Part shown: one piece after another, positions 45,376 through 58,200 of the stretch
How positions within the stretch are numbered: the stretch's first letter is position 1
Layout of the letters: each line of letters opens with the position of its first letter
NCBI GenBank assembly: GCA_030272155.1
Contig: CP126205.1
Coordinates: 1,042,501 to 1,106,500 of the forward strand
DNA length: 64,000 nucleotides
Reading direction: 5' to 3'
From: Tetradesmus obliquus
Lineage: Eukaryota; Chlorophyta; Chlorophyceae; Sphaeropleales; Scenedesmaceae
Program-made: the position numbers and the translations under genes
Notes under the pieces: generated by a model
What the model saw: the letters and a program-made list of their open reading frames with translations, nothing else
Told to the model about the DNA's origin: nothing
Databases searched by the model: none

Positions 45376-45985
45376 TCAATGAGGCTTGAAAGTGACCACC
45401 GGGCAGCTGATGACAGGAGCTGCCGCAGGCAGCTGTAGCAGCTGCTTGCCGCAAGCAGCTAGGCTAGCAAATTGGTCCTGGCATGTGCTTGCGCAATCTA
45501 CTGAGCAGTTCCCAGTGTAGGCAGCACTTAAACATGGATTAAGCAGTGGTTTTCCATCTGTAGCGTAGACATGGAACAACGAGCCTCTGTATATTGGTCA
45601 GTCGCTGCAGCTCACCACGGTCAACGCCAAAGTTTGACTGCAGCTGCAGCAGAACACCAGCTTACACCGAGCCAAAGCATTCACGAGCCGTAAAAATTCT
45701 TCTTTTGACACGTAATTGCTGGTCCAATCACTTGAGCTATGCAACCCAAGCTCATACATCGTGACATAGTTACAGTTTGGTAACCTATCCCTAACAGGCC
45801 CCCTCTATCTATCTCCCTAACAGGGAACTCCCCAATGCTCGAATCAATGCTAAGCTTGATGGCTGCTAGCTTACCGCCGCAGGCAGCAACAGGCCCCTAA
45901 CTCCCGCCACCACCCCAAGCTTGCAGGCAGCAGCAGGCAGTGTCACTGGCTCCCCACCGGGCGAGGTTACTTCTGTGCTGCAGTA
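45376..45985 (-). CDS. Candidate small Cys-rich secreted-type protein, exons only
   Basis: Three pieces have coherent splice sites on minus. An exon of about 45873-45985 follows ACTGCAG, encodes TEVTSPGGEPVTLPAAACKL, and ends at a GTAAGC donor. A tiny piece near 45630 encodes SNFGVDR. A terminal exon of about 45376-45590 encodes FHVYATDGKPLLNPC and a Cys-rich stretch (GNCSVDCASTCQDQFASLAAC) before its stop. I do not recognise the family. It may be a small independent gene between CFAP74 and the macroglobulin gene; no convincing start was found. Confidence 0.35.
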
Positions 45986-46043
45986 TAAAATTGGTACAAC
46001 GTGCAAGCAGGTGCTGCACACTGCACTCCAAAGCCAGACAAAG

Positions 46044-46048
46044 TTACA
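46044..46048 (-). terminator. TGTAA poly(A) motif of CFAP74
   Basis: TGTAA on the minus strand lies 79 bp beyond the CFAP74 stop codon at 46127-46129. TGTAA is the usual poly(A) signal in chlorophyte algae, and its position fits a short 3' UTR. Confidence 0.5.
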
Positions 46049-46126
46049 TATTGTAACCCTGAATGATTGAAGACGCCCCCGAAAGCGGGCAAGCGGCAGG
46101 CTCGCTGGCCTCACTTTGCTGCTGCC

Positions 46127-46229
46127 TTAACGCCGGCACCAGCAGCAGCAGGCCCCAGGGTTACACCACCACCCACAGCACCAGCAGCTGCTGCTGCTGC
46201 CTGGCCACCTGGAAACCCGGCTACTCCTC

Positions 46230-46265
<36 letters not shown>

Positions 46266-49200
46266 GCACCACCACGCACGCACTTGCACACCACCTTGAC
46301 TCTCCGCACTCCATCGCTGCCCACTGCCACTGCCCCTGCTCCAGCCGCCTCTGCTGCTGCCTGGCAGCCTCCCTTCATGCTGCAGCTCAGCACCAGCTGC
46401 TGCTGCAGCGGCAGCCCTGCCTCTGCCAGTGACCCCTGGCTGCTGCCCTGAAGCTTCGCTACAGCTGGTGCAGTGAACCTCACCAGCAGCGGCCGCCTCT
46501 CCCCTGCTGGTGCTGACAGCTTGAGGCTGTCTACTGACCAGCCAGCTTCCTTTGCTGCTGCAGGGATGTCTTCAATCACCAGCTCCCCGGCAGCAGCACC
46601 AGCTGAGGCCTTGATAGCACCAAATTCTAGTGTAGCTGATGTGGACTGGCCAGGCGCAACTGGCCCTGGCAAGCTGACAGAGCCTTGGCTGAAGCTGCAG
46701 TAACCTGCAGCGTCTAAAGCAGCAGGCAGCTGCAGCAGTGTTGCGTGCTGCTGCTGTTGCGGAAGCATTTCAGAAGGTTGGCTGGTGTTAGCTGCGGCAG
46801 GCGCAGGTTTGCCCTTGACAGGTGCAGCAGCCGCAGAAGATGCTGACACAGCTGCTGCAGCTGCCGCCGCTGCCACGGCAGCCGCAAACGGATCAGGCGC
46901 TGCTGCTGCTGCTCCTGCGATCAACGGCACTCCTGCATCTGCTGCTGCCATACCACCTGCGGGCCCTTGACTGCCGCCGCCACTGCTGCTGCTGCTGTAT
47001 GTCACGCCTGACAGAAACAGCCCATCAGGCCACACACCAGCCTGCAGGGGTATCACCACATCCTGCTGCTGGTATGGAACACACACCTGCAGCCTGTCTG
47101 TCACATAAGGGCTCCTAGGCCCTAAGCTGCTGCCACACACGCCTGCAGGTGCTAGCACAACTGTGAGCTCCTGACTCTTGCCTGCTTCCAGCACTCCACC
47201 ACACCGATTGCAGTAGAAGCAGCCGGAAGGAGCAGCAGGTGCTTCTGCTGTGGCCTGTGCTGCTGCTGCTGCGGCGGCGGCGGGTGTGGCAGATGCTGCT
47301 GGCGCCCCTGCTGCAGACTTGCGCAGCTGCTGCGCTGCTGCAGCAGCAGCAGCAGAAGTAACTCCCCCGCCGCCACCAGCTGAGCTAGTTACTGGTGGGG
47401 TTTGTGCTGCTCCCACAGCTGCTGTGGCAGCATAAGCTGGAGCTGGTCCAATGAACCGGGTGCTGTATGTCACTGTGAATGGGCACGTGTTAGTAACTGT
47501 TACTTTCAACTCCTTGTGCACCGGGTCTGACAGCAGCACATCGCCAAACACCAGGCCTCCGCTGCTGCTGGTGGCGGCAGCTGGGCTGATGGCCAGGCTT
47601 GGGGTGATGCCCTGGCCTTTCAGCGCGATGCGCAGGCGGCTCTTGGCAGACCTGCACAAAGACAAGCATATGGTACAGGGGGGTTTAGCGACAGCGCTAA
47701 GTTACGTCACATGACATTCTCCACTTGACTACTGCTGTTGAAGTGATGCCCTGGCTTTTGAGCGCAATGCGCAGGCGGCTCTTGGCAGACCTAGTTGCAG
47801 AGCAGGGCAGGATGCACAGAGATGTAAGCCGGAGACCAGCATAATGAACTCCTTTTGAGTTAATGGCAATGAGGCATACATGGATCTTGGAACCTGGCGT
47901 TTGAGCGCAATGCGTGGGCGGCTCGTTGCAGACCTGCACACAGCCCTGGCCTTTGAGCGCAATGCGCAAGCGACTCCTGGCAGACCTGTACACACAGAGG
48001 ATGGCAGATGCACAGAAAAGTGAGCAAAGCTTATGACTTGGAGATATGTGCTGGTGGCTGGATCCCTGCTTCTAAGCGCAGTGCGCAAGGCGGCTCTTGG
48101 CAGATCTACGTGCAGCGGAGGGTGGAATGATAGGAGAATGAGCAGAAGCACAGCAAAGTAAGCCCACTGACAGCACTCGAAAACGAGTGCTGTTGCTTCA
48201 CAACAACTGTTGCAGTTGGGCTGACGGCCTGCAATCGTTTCATTGCGGCTCCATCCTGTGCCTTGTGTGTGGTGTATCAGGTGCCTTCCGCTTCAGGCAA
48301 GCCTGCTGCTGGCATCTCTACTGCTGCCTGCCTGTTCAGAAAACCAGCAAGCTCCAGCACACTCCCTGCCTCACCTGATGGTGAGCACTTCGTAGTATTC
48401 CTTGCACGCGTGCGGCGCAAAGGCTAGCAGCACTTTGGCGCTGCCGCCCCGCCCTTCCACGGGCCGCAGCGCATTTACAATGGCAAAGACGCCCTCTGGG
48501 TCTAGTGGGCTGCAGGAAAGAGGCACAACATCAGGGCCTGCGGTGCAACAAGCAGCAACATGCAGCAGCATGTTGAGCGCAGCGCGTTGATGGCAGCAAA
48601 GTTATCTGTTTATTATGGTGCAGCGCGCTGCTGGTCAGTGGCGCAGCACCGGGGCCTGCCACGCAATGAAGAAGGCAATGAGCAAGTTCAACAGCAACAA
48701 CAGCTGCATGTCACACACAGAACTTGAGGAGCCGCAGAATGCCAAGGATAACACAACGTGTGCCTTCTGCAACAGTTCAATGAGGCAGAGGGCAAGCAGC
48801 AGTGCATGCCTTTGAATGTAGCGACAACAGGTATCATCTGGCATATATGTGCTTGCGCATCCCACCTGTGTTGCTGAGCAGCAGTTGGCGCGTGCAGCGC
48901 TCCCCAACCGGCAGTGCGCCAAAATCAAGCACCCAGTAGCTCTTGCCAGCAGGCTTTGGCAGCACTGGAGAGGCTAGCTGCAGCTCCGGCGCAACTGCAC
49001 TCGTTGTGACTGCCAGGTGCAGCACGTTTGCATCGCTGCTGCTGCTAGTGCTGCTGCTGCTGCTGCTACTGCTGGCACCGGCTGCTGCGAGTTTGCTGGC
49101 TGCAATGATCACGTCTTCTTCTCCTGGTGCTGCTGGCCTGGTGTAGCATGGCAGCAGCCATTCCTTGTACCACATCCACCTGCAATCATTGCTGCTGCTG

Positions 49201-52200
49201 CTGCTGCTGTCACCATCTGCTCCTGCTGGTGCTGGCGCAGCAGTTGCGGCTGCGGCACCTGCAGCCTGCACTGGCTGCTGCTGCTGTTGCCCTGATGGGC
49301 TGGCAGCAGCAGCAGCAGCGCTCTTGCCAGGCCCTCCTGCCCCTGCTGCCGCTGCCACTTTGAGTTGGACGGCAGCAGGTGCTGCTGTGCCAGCAGCCCC
49401 CGTGCCAGCAGCTGCTGCAGAGGCGGCTGCAGGAGTGTTGGGCTCTAGCAGTGACAGTGGTGGTGCAAAGTCCAGCTGCACCCTCAAGCTGCTGCTAGGC
49501 TTCAAGCAGCCCACGCGCGGTGTCACCTGCAGCCAGACAGCCAGACAGCACAGCAGGTATGCCTGTCACAAGCTGAACTTCACAAGCTGAGCTAACCTCA
49601 GGTTTTCAAACTGGCCATAACTGAAACACAACCTCTGCATACATTGCCACCGCCACACATAAACCAGCCGGCTGCTATAAAGAACTTGAGATTCAGCCCA
49701 CTTGAGTACAGCGTGCGACGGCTGCCCCAAGACTGACAACCCTACTTTAGGCAACCGTACCCAGGCAGCAGACACTATGCAGCAGCTTTGATGCTGCTGT
49801 CGCAGCGCACCTGCATCCAGCTGCCAGCTGGCACGCCAAACTCAAACAGCTGTGAGGCGCTGCTGCTGCTGTTGCGCAGGATGACAGAGGCGCTGGCCGC
49901 ATCACCCACAGCAGTGGCTGGGAACTGCAGGCAGAAAAAACACCACACAAGCTCAATATGTGGTACTCCGCGGGATGACGGAAGCGCTGGGGCATAACCC
50001 ACGACAGTGGCCTGTAAATGCATGCAGCACAGGCGGCACATCAGCTGAATTGTAACATGCAATGTTCAAACGCCAATGGCAGTCTGCACCATCATACAGT
50101 TTTAGACATGCTTGATGCTTGCGCCAGCAGGCCAGCCTCGCACGCTGCTCTTCCTGCAACTTACAAGGCAACAACGGGGCGCCTGCTGCACCCTGCAAAC
50201 CTGGCTGTCTCGGCGGTACCCACAACAGCAGCAGCAGCAGCAGCAGCTGTATTTGTATAGCCTGTTCATTTTCCGAGGCATCTGCCCACCTTGATGTTGT
50301 TGTGTGAGAGCTCCAGCTCCAGCTGCAGCCCCTCACACTTCCCCTGCAGCTTGAACACCCTTCCTGCAAGCGTCCTGCAAGCCATGCTCAAGAACTGCAG
50401 CCCAGGAATTGGCGGCTGGAAGCGCATCAGCAGCTGCAGTGTCTCGCCTGGCAGTACACTGCCATAACCCCCACCAGGGGTTATGCTCAACCCCAGCGGC
50501 AGCTTCGGACCGAACGAGAAGGTCTGCGGTAACCTGGAGGGGTTGGTTACGCTGAGGTAAGCGCCGGCCTGCTCGCTGAGGGGTACCCTGCCAAAGTCTA
50601 AGGTGGCAGGGCTGAGCAGTAGGTCTGTGGTGGTTGGCTGGAAGCGCAGCTTGAAGGGCACAGGCATGGTCTGACCTGGCACACTGACCAGCAGCGGCAC
50701 CTCAAAGATTGCCTGCAGAGCACACCCGGTGAGAGCAGAACGGCTTTGAAGTAGGTGATATGCCAAGTTCACACTCCAACTGCCGGCGTGCCTCGGCGCA
50801 AGCTACAGCTGTGATGCAACACAACAGGAAGCAAGTATGTTGTTATGGTCCACGCATTGCTAGGGATGTGTAGACGGCCTGCTCACCTCTGCCTCATCAC
50901 TGTCCTTTCCATCTACACTTTCCGCAGCAGCAGCAGCACCCTCTGCTGCGCTGCCACCAGCAGCAGCAGCAGCAGCACTGCCAGCAGCGCCAGGAGCCAC
51001 CAGGTACTTAGCCAAGCGGTGCATCATGTCTGGGGTGGGCTTCAAGCTCACACTGACTGACAGCGTGTCGCCAGCCTGCAGCAGCAACGGCAGCAGCAAC
51101 AGCAGCAGCAAGAAGCAAAAACAGAAGCTGATCAGCTTCTGTCATGGCACAACAAGGCCAAGGGTGCACGGCCGACAAACAGCAGTACATCCAGACTGCC
51201 CTAATGCAACAAAGCCACCTACAGCCACGCAAAGGCTGACCTGTATGAAGCCAAAGTCTGGCGTGAATGTAACCCAGTCGGCCAGCTCAGGCCTGCTGCC
51301 AATGAGCGCCTTCATGGCAGACTTGCCGGCATTGGCCAGCAGCAGCGCTGCAGCGTACTGCCGCCCAAACATCACACACCTGGAGACAGCAGCAGCAGCA
51401 GCAGCAGTGGCGCGCACACCACGCATCAGGACTGGTACCAGTATGCTGCTGCCAGCACAACAAGTAAAGTACAGGTGACAGAAACACGAGGAGTGATACA
51501 CGAGAGCCAAACACAGTGGTGCTGCTGCACTAATTTTCTGCAGGATGTGCACCAGACACAGCCAGCTGTGTGATGTACGAGCAGGCCTGCTGCAGCACCA
51601 TGCAGCATTATGCTGCCACAGCTCACTTGAAGTCCACCAGTGGTGTCAGCGTTGACACAGGCAGCTCCCGCCCAGTGGCCGTCAGGCTCAGCTGCACCGG
51701 CTGCAGCTGCAGCGACCTGTTCTCTGGTGCTGCAAAGCGCACCAGCAGCGGCACCTCCACATCACCTGTATGGCACACAGCAACACAAATACTCGTACAA
51801 GTTGATGTGAATTCTGTCCAGCTAGCAGCCAGTAGCGCTTTATGCAAAGAAAACAACCAGCAGCGGCACCTCCACGTCACCTGCATGGCACACAGCAGCA
51901 CAAGTCAGTTCATCCTTTGCATTCCTGTATTGGCAAGCCAGCAGCAAGCAGCCATCTGGTGCAGCAAAGCACACCAGCAGCAGCATGTCCACGTCACCTG
52001 CATGGCACACAGCAGAATCATCTTCTCACATAACATACGATACGGCTGTAGCCCTCCACAGCGTCGTTGCCGCCTTGCAACCCAGCCAGCCCTTCCACCT
52101 GTAGCACCCTGAAGCCACCTGTTGCACGCTCAAGCCACCCTCAAGCCACCGTGAGGTTTTGGGTTAGCATACCTCAAAGCAGCAGGCAGCGCCAAGCTCG

Positions 52201-55200
52201 CCTGCCTGACGCAGGTGTGAACTCCACAGGCAATGTCATTGAGCTGCAGCGATTCAAAGTGCCTTTGGTTGCCCTAGATGCCCTGCACTGCAGCCACCCT
52301 CACGCCACCCTGGGCCTTAAAACCAGCATAACCAGATCAGCATAATCAACCAAACTCACCTGCTACGCGTGGTGTGAACTCCACTGGCAGCGCGATGCTG
52401 CTGTAGCCCTTCACAGTGCCCTTGATGCCTTGTACCCTTAAGCCAGCCACTGCCAAGCTGGTGGCTGCACATGCCTTGGCTTGCAGCTCAGCCATGTCTT
52501 CAGCCGTTGCGTTGGGCGGTGGCATGGGAGGGTCAGGCTCTTCGTATTCTGATGTAGCGGCCAGTGCGCCTGTGACCTGCAGAAACAGCGCACAGACAGG
52601 TCGACAGCAGTGACTGTCATGATTCAAGGCGTTGCGTTGGGTCGGCATGAGTGTGGGCTCTTCATACTCTGACGTGGCTGCCAGTGCGCCAGTGACCTGC
52701 AGGCAAAACACACAGGTCGCAAATGGTAAAGAAAACAGTCGCACTGTGGGTGTTGCATTGGGTGGCAGCATGGGAGGGTCAGACTCTTTACATACTGATG
52801 TGGCTGCCAGCGCGCTCATGACCCTGCATGCCATGTGTGCCGCACAAACAGACAGGTCGAAAGCGGTGGGAGTCATGATTTAAAGCGAGTGCAATGGGTG
52901 GCAGCATGGGAGGGTCGGGCTCTTCATACTTTGGTGTGGCTACCAGTGTGCCTGTCACCTGCATGCACACACAGGCAAATCACACAAGTAATAACTTTTA
53001 GGGGTCGAGGTGTTGCAAAAGCGACTTGTCCCCTGTGCAGCTTTTTGTACACACTGACATTCTGCTTGAGCGGCTGGAGGCATACAACGCACTGACAAAC
53101 AGCTGACATTGCAGCTGCCTCCAGGGTGATAAAAAATAATATTAAAAATCACCCTGGATGCTTATTGCCGCCTTGCCAACTGCAGCATACCATACCTTGA
53201 CGTCATACGCCACCGCAAGAGCTCCCGCATTGCTGATGGTGATGCTCCTGCTGCTTGTAGCTGCCAGCATGACCCCTCCAGCCCTGCCGTTGAGGCACAC
53301 CACAGGGCAGGGCTGCACAGAGGGCAGGGCCCGACGTGCCAGGCACGACAGCTGCACTTCCAGCGGCCCCGTCTCAGCCAGCAAAGGGATTGATGCTGAC
53401 AGGTCTGCTTCAGCCTGTTGCAGCAGCACCGGCAGGAGAAAGCCATTGGATGCATGCCAGCTGAGGCGGCTGTTGAGATGGCTGCCTCAATATCTGTAGA
53501 CCGACGTTTTGCGCAAGTTCAGCAGGTGATTTGGGGCTGTTTAAGAGCGCTGTTGCTCAGCTGTGCGTCTGCGCCTGTCAGCCGCAACATGCACTGCCAG
53601 TGTGCAGATCACGTATGGTCGGCGCCTGTCTGCCGGCTGACAGCACATACCTTGGGAGTGAACATGACCTTCAAAGTCGCTGCTGCGCCTGGCGCCAGGC
53701 AGCCAGAGGGCGGCATGTCCAGCTCAATAACATCCACCACCTGCCGCGCATGCACAAGCAAAAGACACTTGCGATAAGGCCATGGTCGTTCGGAGAAAGA
53801 CAGCCTGCAGCTGTGGCGTGTCCGGCTCATCACATCCGCAACTCACAGCGCAACCACTCGCTCACAGAACTAGGGGTTCAGCAGTGTCATTGGGCAAGAT
53901 AATGCACACCGACATGTTTGGTTTGAGCAGTGGTGTAGGAACAGCATCTGATCTGCCCCTTTGACCAGCTTAATAACAGCGGCGAAGCTGGAGAGCCGAA
54001 GCAGCAATAATGCCCAGCAGTCCTTGTCCAATCCCTGCAGGGGCCTCCAGCAGCCGAATGCTGTCCTTGTCGACGCCAATGCAGCCATGCATACTGCGAC
54101 TCACGCAAACTGCATAGATAATGCACACCAAAACATCAACAACTGTTGTTGCAGTCCCTTACCCCTCGTTAGATATACGCACCTCTGCAGGCACCTCCAG
54201 CAGCCGGATGCTGTTCTTGGTGAAGGTGATCGATGCCGCCATGCATACCAACAGCCCGACCATAACATACACCACAGCAGGCGCAGCTGGTGTGGCATAC
54301 CTCTGCAACACCTCAAGCAGCCGGATGCTGTTCCTGGTGAAGCTAGCCACCGCAATCGCACCAAACAAAGTAACAGCCAAGACAACACATATAGCTGCGT
54401 CAGACCTCCACGCACCTCTGCAGGCACGTCCAGCAGCCGGATGCTGTTCTTGGTGAAGCTCCGATTAATGAGCTGCAGGCTGGCCCGGTACACCTGCCCA
54501 GGCACAAAGTCCCTGAACAGCAGCTCAGCGGGCTCTGCGATGAACGCATCCCCGGCAAAGGTGCGACCAAAGGAGGTCTGTGCGGCATGTACAGCAGCAG
54601 CAGCAGCAGCAGCAGCAGCTCAGCCAGCAACGAAGGAACAGCAGCTCTGGCGGCTCTGCGATTAACGCGTCCCCAGCAAAAGTACGTCCAAAAGACGTCT
54701 GCGCAACACACCAGCAGCATCAGCAGCAGGGTGTAGAATTATGAAGAGGGCTGACTCTTGTGCACTGTCCTCAGCACCCTACGCATACTGCTACTGCACT
54801 GCTTAGTTACAACAGGTCCGTGGCTGCCATCATGCGGCATGCTACCACACCAGCTGCTGCTGTACCACCGGCTCACCTTGGGTTGCGCTACCAGCGCCTT
54901 GTGCTGCGCCTTCCTCTGCTGCAACCTGTCAGCCTCAAACTTGCTGAGCTGCACAATAGGCAGCTGACCCTTGCTGCTGCTGCTGTGCTTGTTGCCGCCT
55001 CGATCCCTTGCTTTCCCGTCCCTGCCTGCAGCGCGAGATTCGCCTTCATCTGCTGCACTGCCGCTGCCGTCTGATGCTGCATCCTCATCCACATCCTCCT
55101 CATCAGCACCGGCATCATCATCGCTTTCAAAACGCTCGTCAGTATCATCTTCAGCGGCTTCAGCTGCAGAGGCATCTGCTCCGCCAGTCCACGCAGAAGG

Positions 55201-58200
55201 TGACTGTTGAGAGCTCCTGCAATTGTGCACAAACACATTCTGGCATTTTGATACCTTCTACTCCTACCAGCATCGGCATACTCCAATGCATTGCTGATTA
55301 GGTCCGTGTTGCAACGCTGGGAGCAAGTTCAGCGCAGGTTCCTGCAATCACGTGTGCTACTATCCTGCAGTCATGCACAGCACAGCAACCGCACCATCCC
55401 TGTCACTCTGCTCACCTGAGCTTACTGGGCAGCAGCACGCTGCTCTGCAAGCCACTATCTGCGCCAGGGTGCCTCCTCGCCACCTTTGACACAGCCTCAG
55501 GGCTGCTGCGCCCCAAGCCAAACCCTGCTGGCTTGACCAGAATGCTGTCCGAGGGGTAGGGGTGCAGGCGGCTGGTGGGATCTAGCAGAGCCTGGCCGGA
55601 CAGTGTGTGACTGCGCATGTATGCACCTGTGCGCTGCTGCTGCGCTGCAATGCCCATCTCCCGCTGGTACTGCTCCTCAACCTGTCAGCGGAACAACATC
55701 ATCATCCAAGGAACATAGTGCAGGCAGAGAGCATCAGGGGGTGGTGAATCTGCTCAGCGTATTCTGTGCATGCAGTTGCATTGATTGAGTGCATGCATGC
55801 AGTATTGCCACGAGCTGCACTGCAGTTGTCAAAGCAATGTATACAACTAGCTGGCCGTCCCGTCAGCTGACACTAAACAACATGCTGCATGCTTATGTGC
55901 ATCTCATGTGCATGCAGCTACACACACACTCATCACCTGCCGGTCAAACTCCTGCCGAGCGAGCTGCTTCTGGTACTCCTTCTCCTCATTGTCCAGCACG
56001 GCAGCGATGCCGCGCATGCGGGCCGCCTGCTGCTGCGACAGCTCAGCAGCAGCCTTAGCAGCAGCGGCCTCCGCATCCCTCAGCCTGCAGTAATATGACA
56101 GCAGGACATTTTGGAAAGGAAACACTGTGAAAGTCAGTTCCCAGTGGTCTAGGCGAGGAAACCTGCCAGGCAGGCTGCTGCTGGAGACGTGTATGCTAGC
56201 ATGACCGCGACAGGCATGGTGTTGGCAAGCACTCATTTAACTGCTACATTCACACTACCAGATCATGACCAGAATGCCATGCCAGCGCCTTGCCGGTTCA
56301 ACAGTCATGGGCAAGAATGCGGTGCACAGAGCGGAGAGACATGTGTAGGCTGCACGTGCCAAACACCTGCATGCAGACACACACCTGTAAACCTCATAAG
56401 GGTTGAGTCCTTGCTCCTGCAGAGCCTCAAACTCCCGCCGCTCCTGGTCACGCTTCTGCTTCTGCAGCTGCCTGCAGGGCATCGAGGAACCGAAAGCACA
56501 TGTTGCATCTTTGTGGGATGTTGCTTGCGGATCAGCAGATTACACAACTGCTCATGATCACCAAATGCAAGGTGCCATTGTGCCACAGCAGCACACAGCC
56601 ATACAGCTCAATGCCCAAGAGCTCTGCTGCTACAAACATGCACCAAGCAGAGTCAAACCCCGTCAGACTCCTCTTCTTTCCTCCACTCGCTCCCCACGCA
56701 CCTGAACCTATCCGCCTTCTGCCCCACATTCTCCCTGAGCTCGTCTATTTTTGACTTCAGAGACATCAGCGCCTGCCGCCGCCGCTCCTGCTCTGCTGCT
56801 GCTGCCTGCGCCAGCTCCTCTGCAGTGGCTCGGATGGCTCCTTGGCTTGCTGCAAGGCGGCGCTTCGCCGCAGCATGGCCTTCCTGAGCAGCCCTGCACA
56901 TGGCAGCAGAAGTGATATGTGAGGCATCAAGCTTTGCATTGTGAGGAAAATGATGCATGGTGCTGCAAGTAATGCTGTGTGTGCACTGCTGCAGGTCCAG
57001 CAGACTCTGCAGGAAGACGGGCAGAGCACCATAAAGTACCTGTGTGCAAGACACAGGACAACGATCCTGCACTGCAGCAGCTGCAACGACTGCTGCAACC
57101 TGGAAAGATGGAATCTTCAGCAGACAAGGAGAATATGTTGTGCAATAGCACAACACATATCTGCTGCTCGCACCTGATGCGCTGCTCAGCATCTGCCTGC
57201 TGTGCAGCCTCCTCCTGCACAGCACGCTGCTCTGCTGCCTGCACTTGCCGCAGCTGCTTGTTGGCGGCTGCAACCTCTGCATCATGCGCTGCTGCTGCAC
57301 TGCGCAGGGCTGCAGCTGCTGTGCGGGCTGCAGCAGAGCTCAGGCTGCCTGCTGCCTCTGCCAGCAAGTCCGCTTCGGTCTCCCTGGCACGCAGCTGAGA
57401 TTCTGTTTTGAGCAGTGCCTGCAGGGCAACAGCAGCGTGTACAGCAGGAGCGACACAGTTGTACAGTTGTAATGCATGGCAACAGCGCCACCACATGGCA
57501 TGGGGGACTGCTGCGGCAGCTGCAAGCATGCGCCATGTGCAAACTTGAGATACCACTGCATTCCTGCAAGTCAAGACAATTTAATGGCGGTGGCTGTGCC
57601 ATACCTTATCTGCCTGCAACTGCTGCTGCTCACCTGCCCAACGTGCACATACACATCTCACAGCCAGCCAAAACATGCTATCTACGCAACATCGTTGCTG
57701 CACAACATTGCTGCTCTGCCGTATGTCAGGCCCCGCTGTATGAGTGGTACAGCTGCAGTTGCCGAGCTGCTGCTGTTGACAGCGCTCACCATTTGCTTGC
57801 CGTCCAGGGCTGCCTTCTCTGCTTCTAGTGCGGCAGAGCGCTCCTTCAGCCACTGCTGCACTCTGATCAGCCGGTTCACTGGCAGCGGCACTTTGGCTGA
57901 CAGCTGCTGCTCCTCTTCTTGCAAGGACCTGCACACGTTGCAGTGGTACACTTCAGTTAACTTGTGGCGCAATATACAGTATACAGGGGAAGGCATTGAC
58001 AAGGATAAGCTGAAATCCTGGCTGTTGCAATTATGAGCTGTGCAACGTGCTTGCATGCAGGCAGCTTGAGCTTCAGCAGGCAAGCCACAAGTGTATGTGG
58101 CACCACTGCAGGAGAGCCAAGCAGCACTCACCCGATTTGCTGCTCCAACTGCTGTATTCGCTGCATGCACCTTGTTACATCAGTGCGGGCCATGGTGAAC

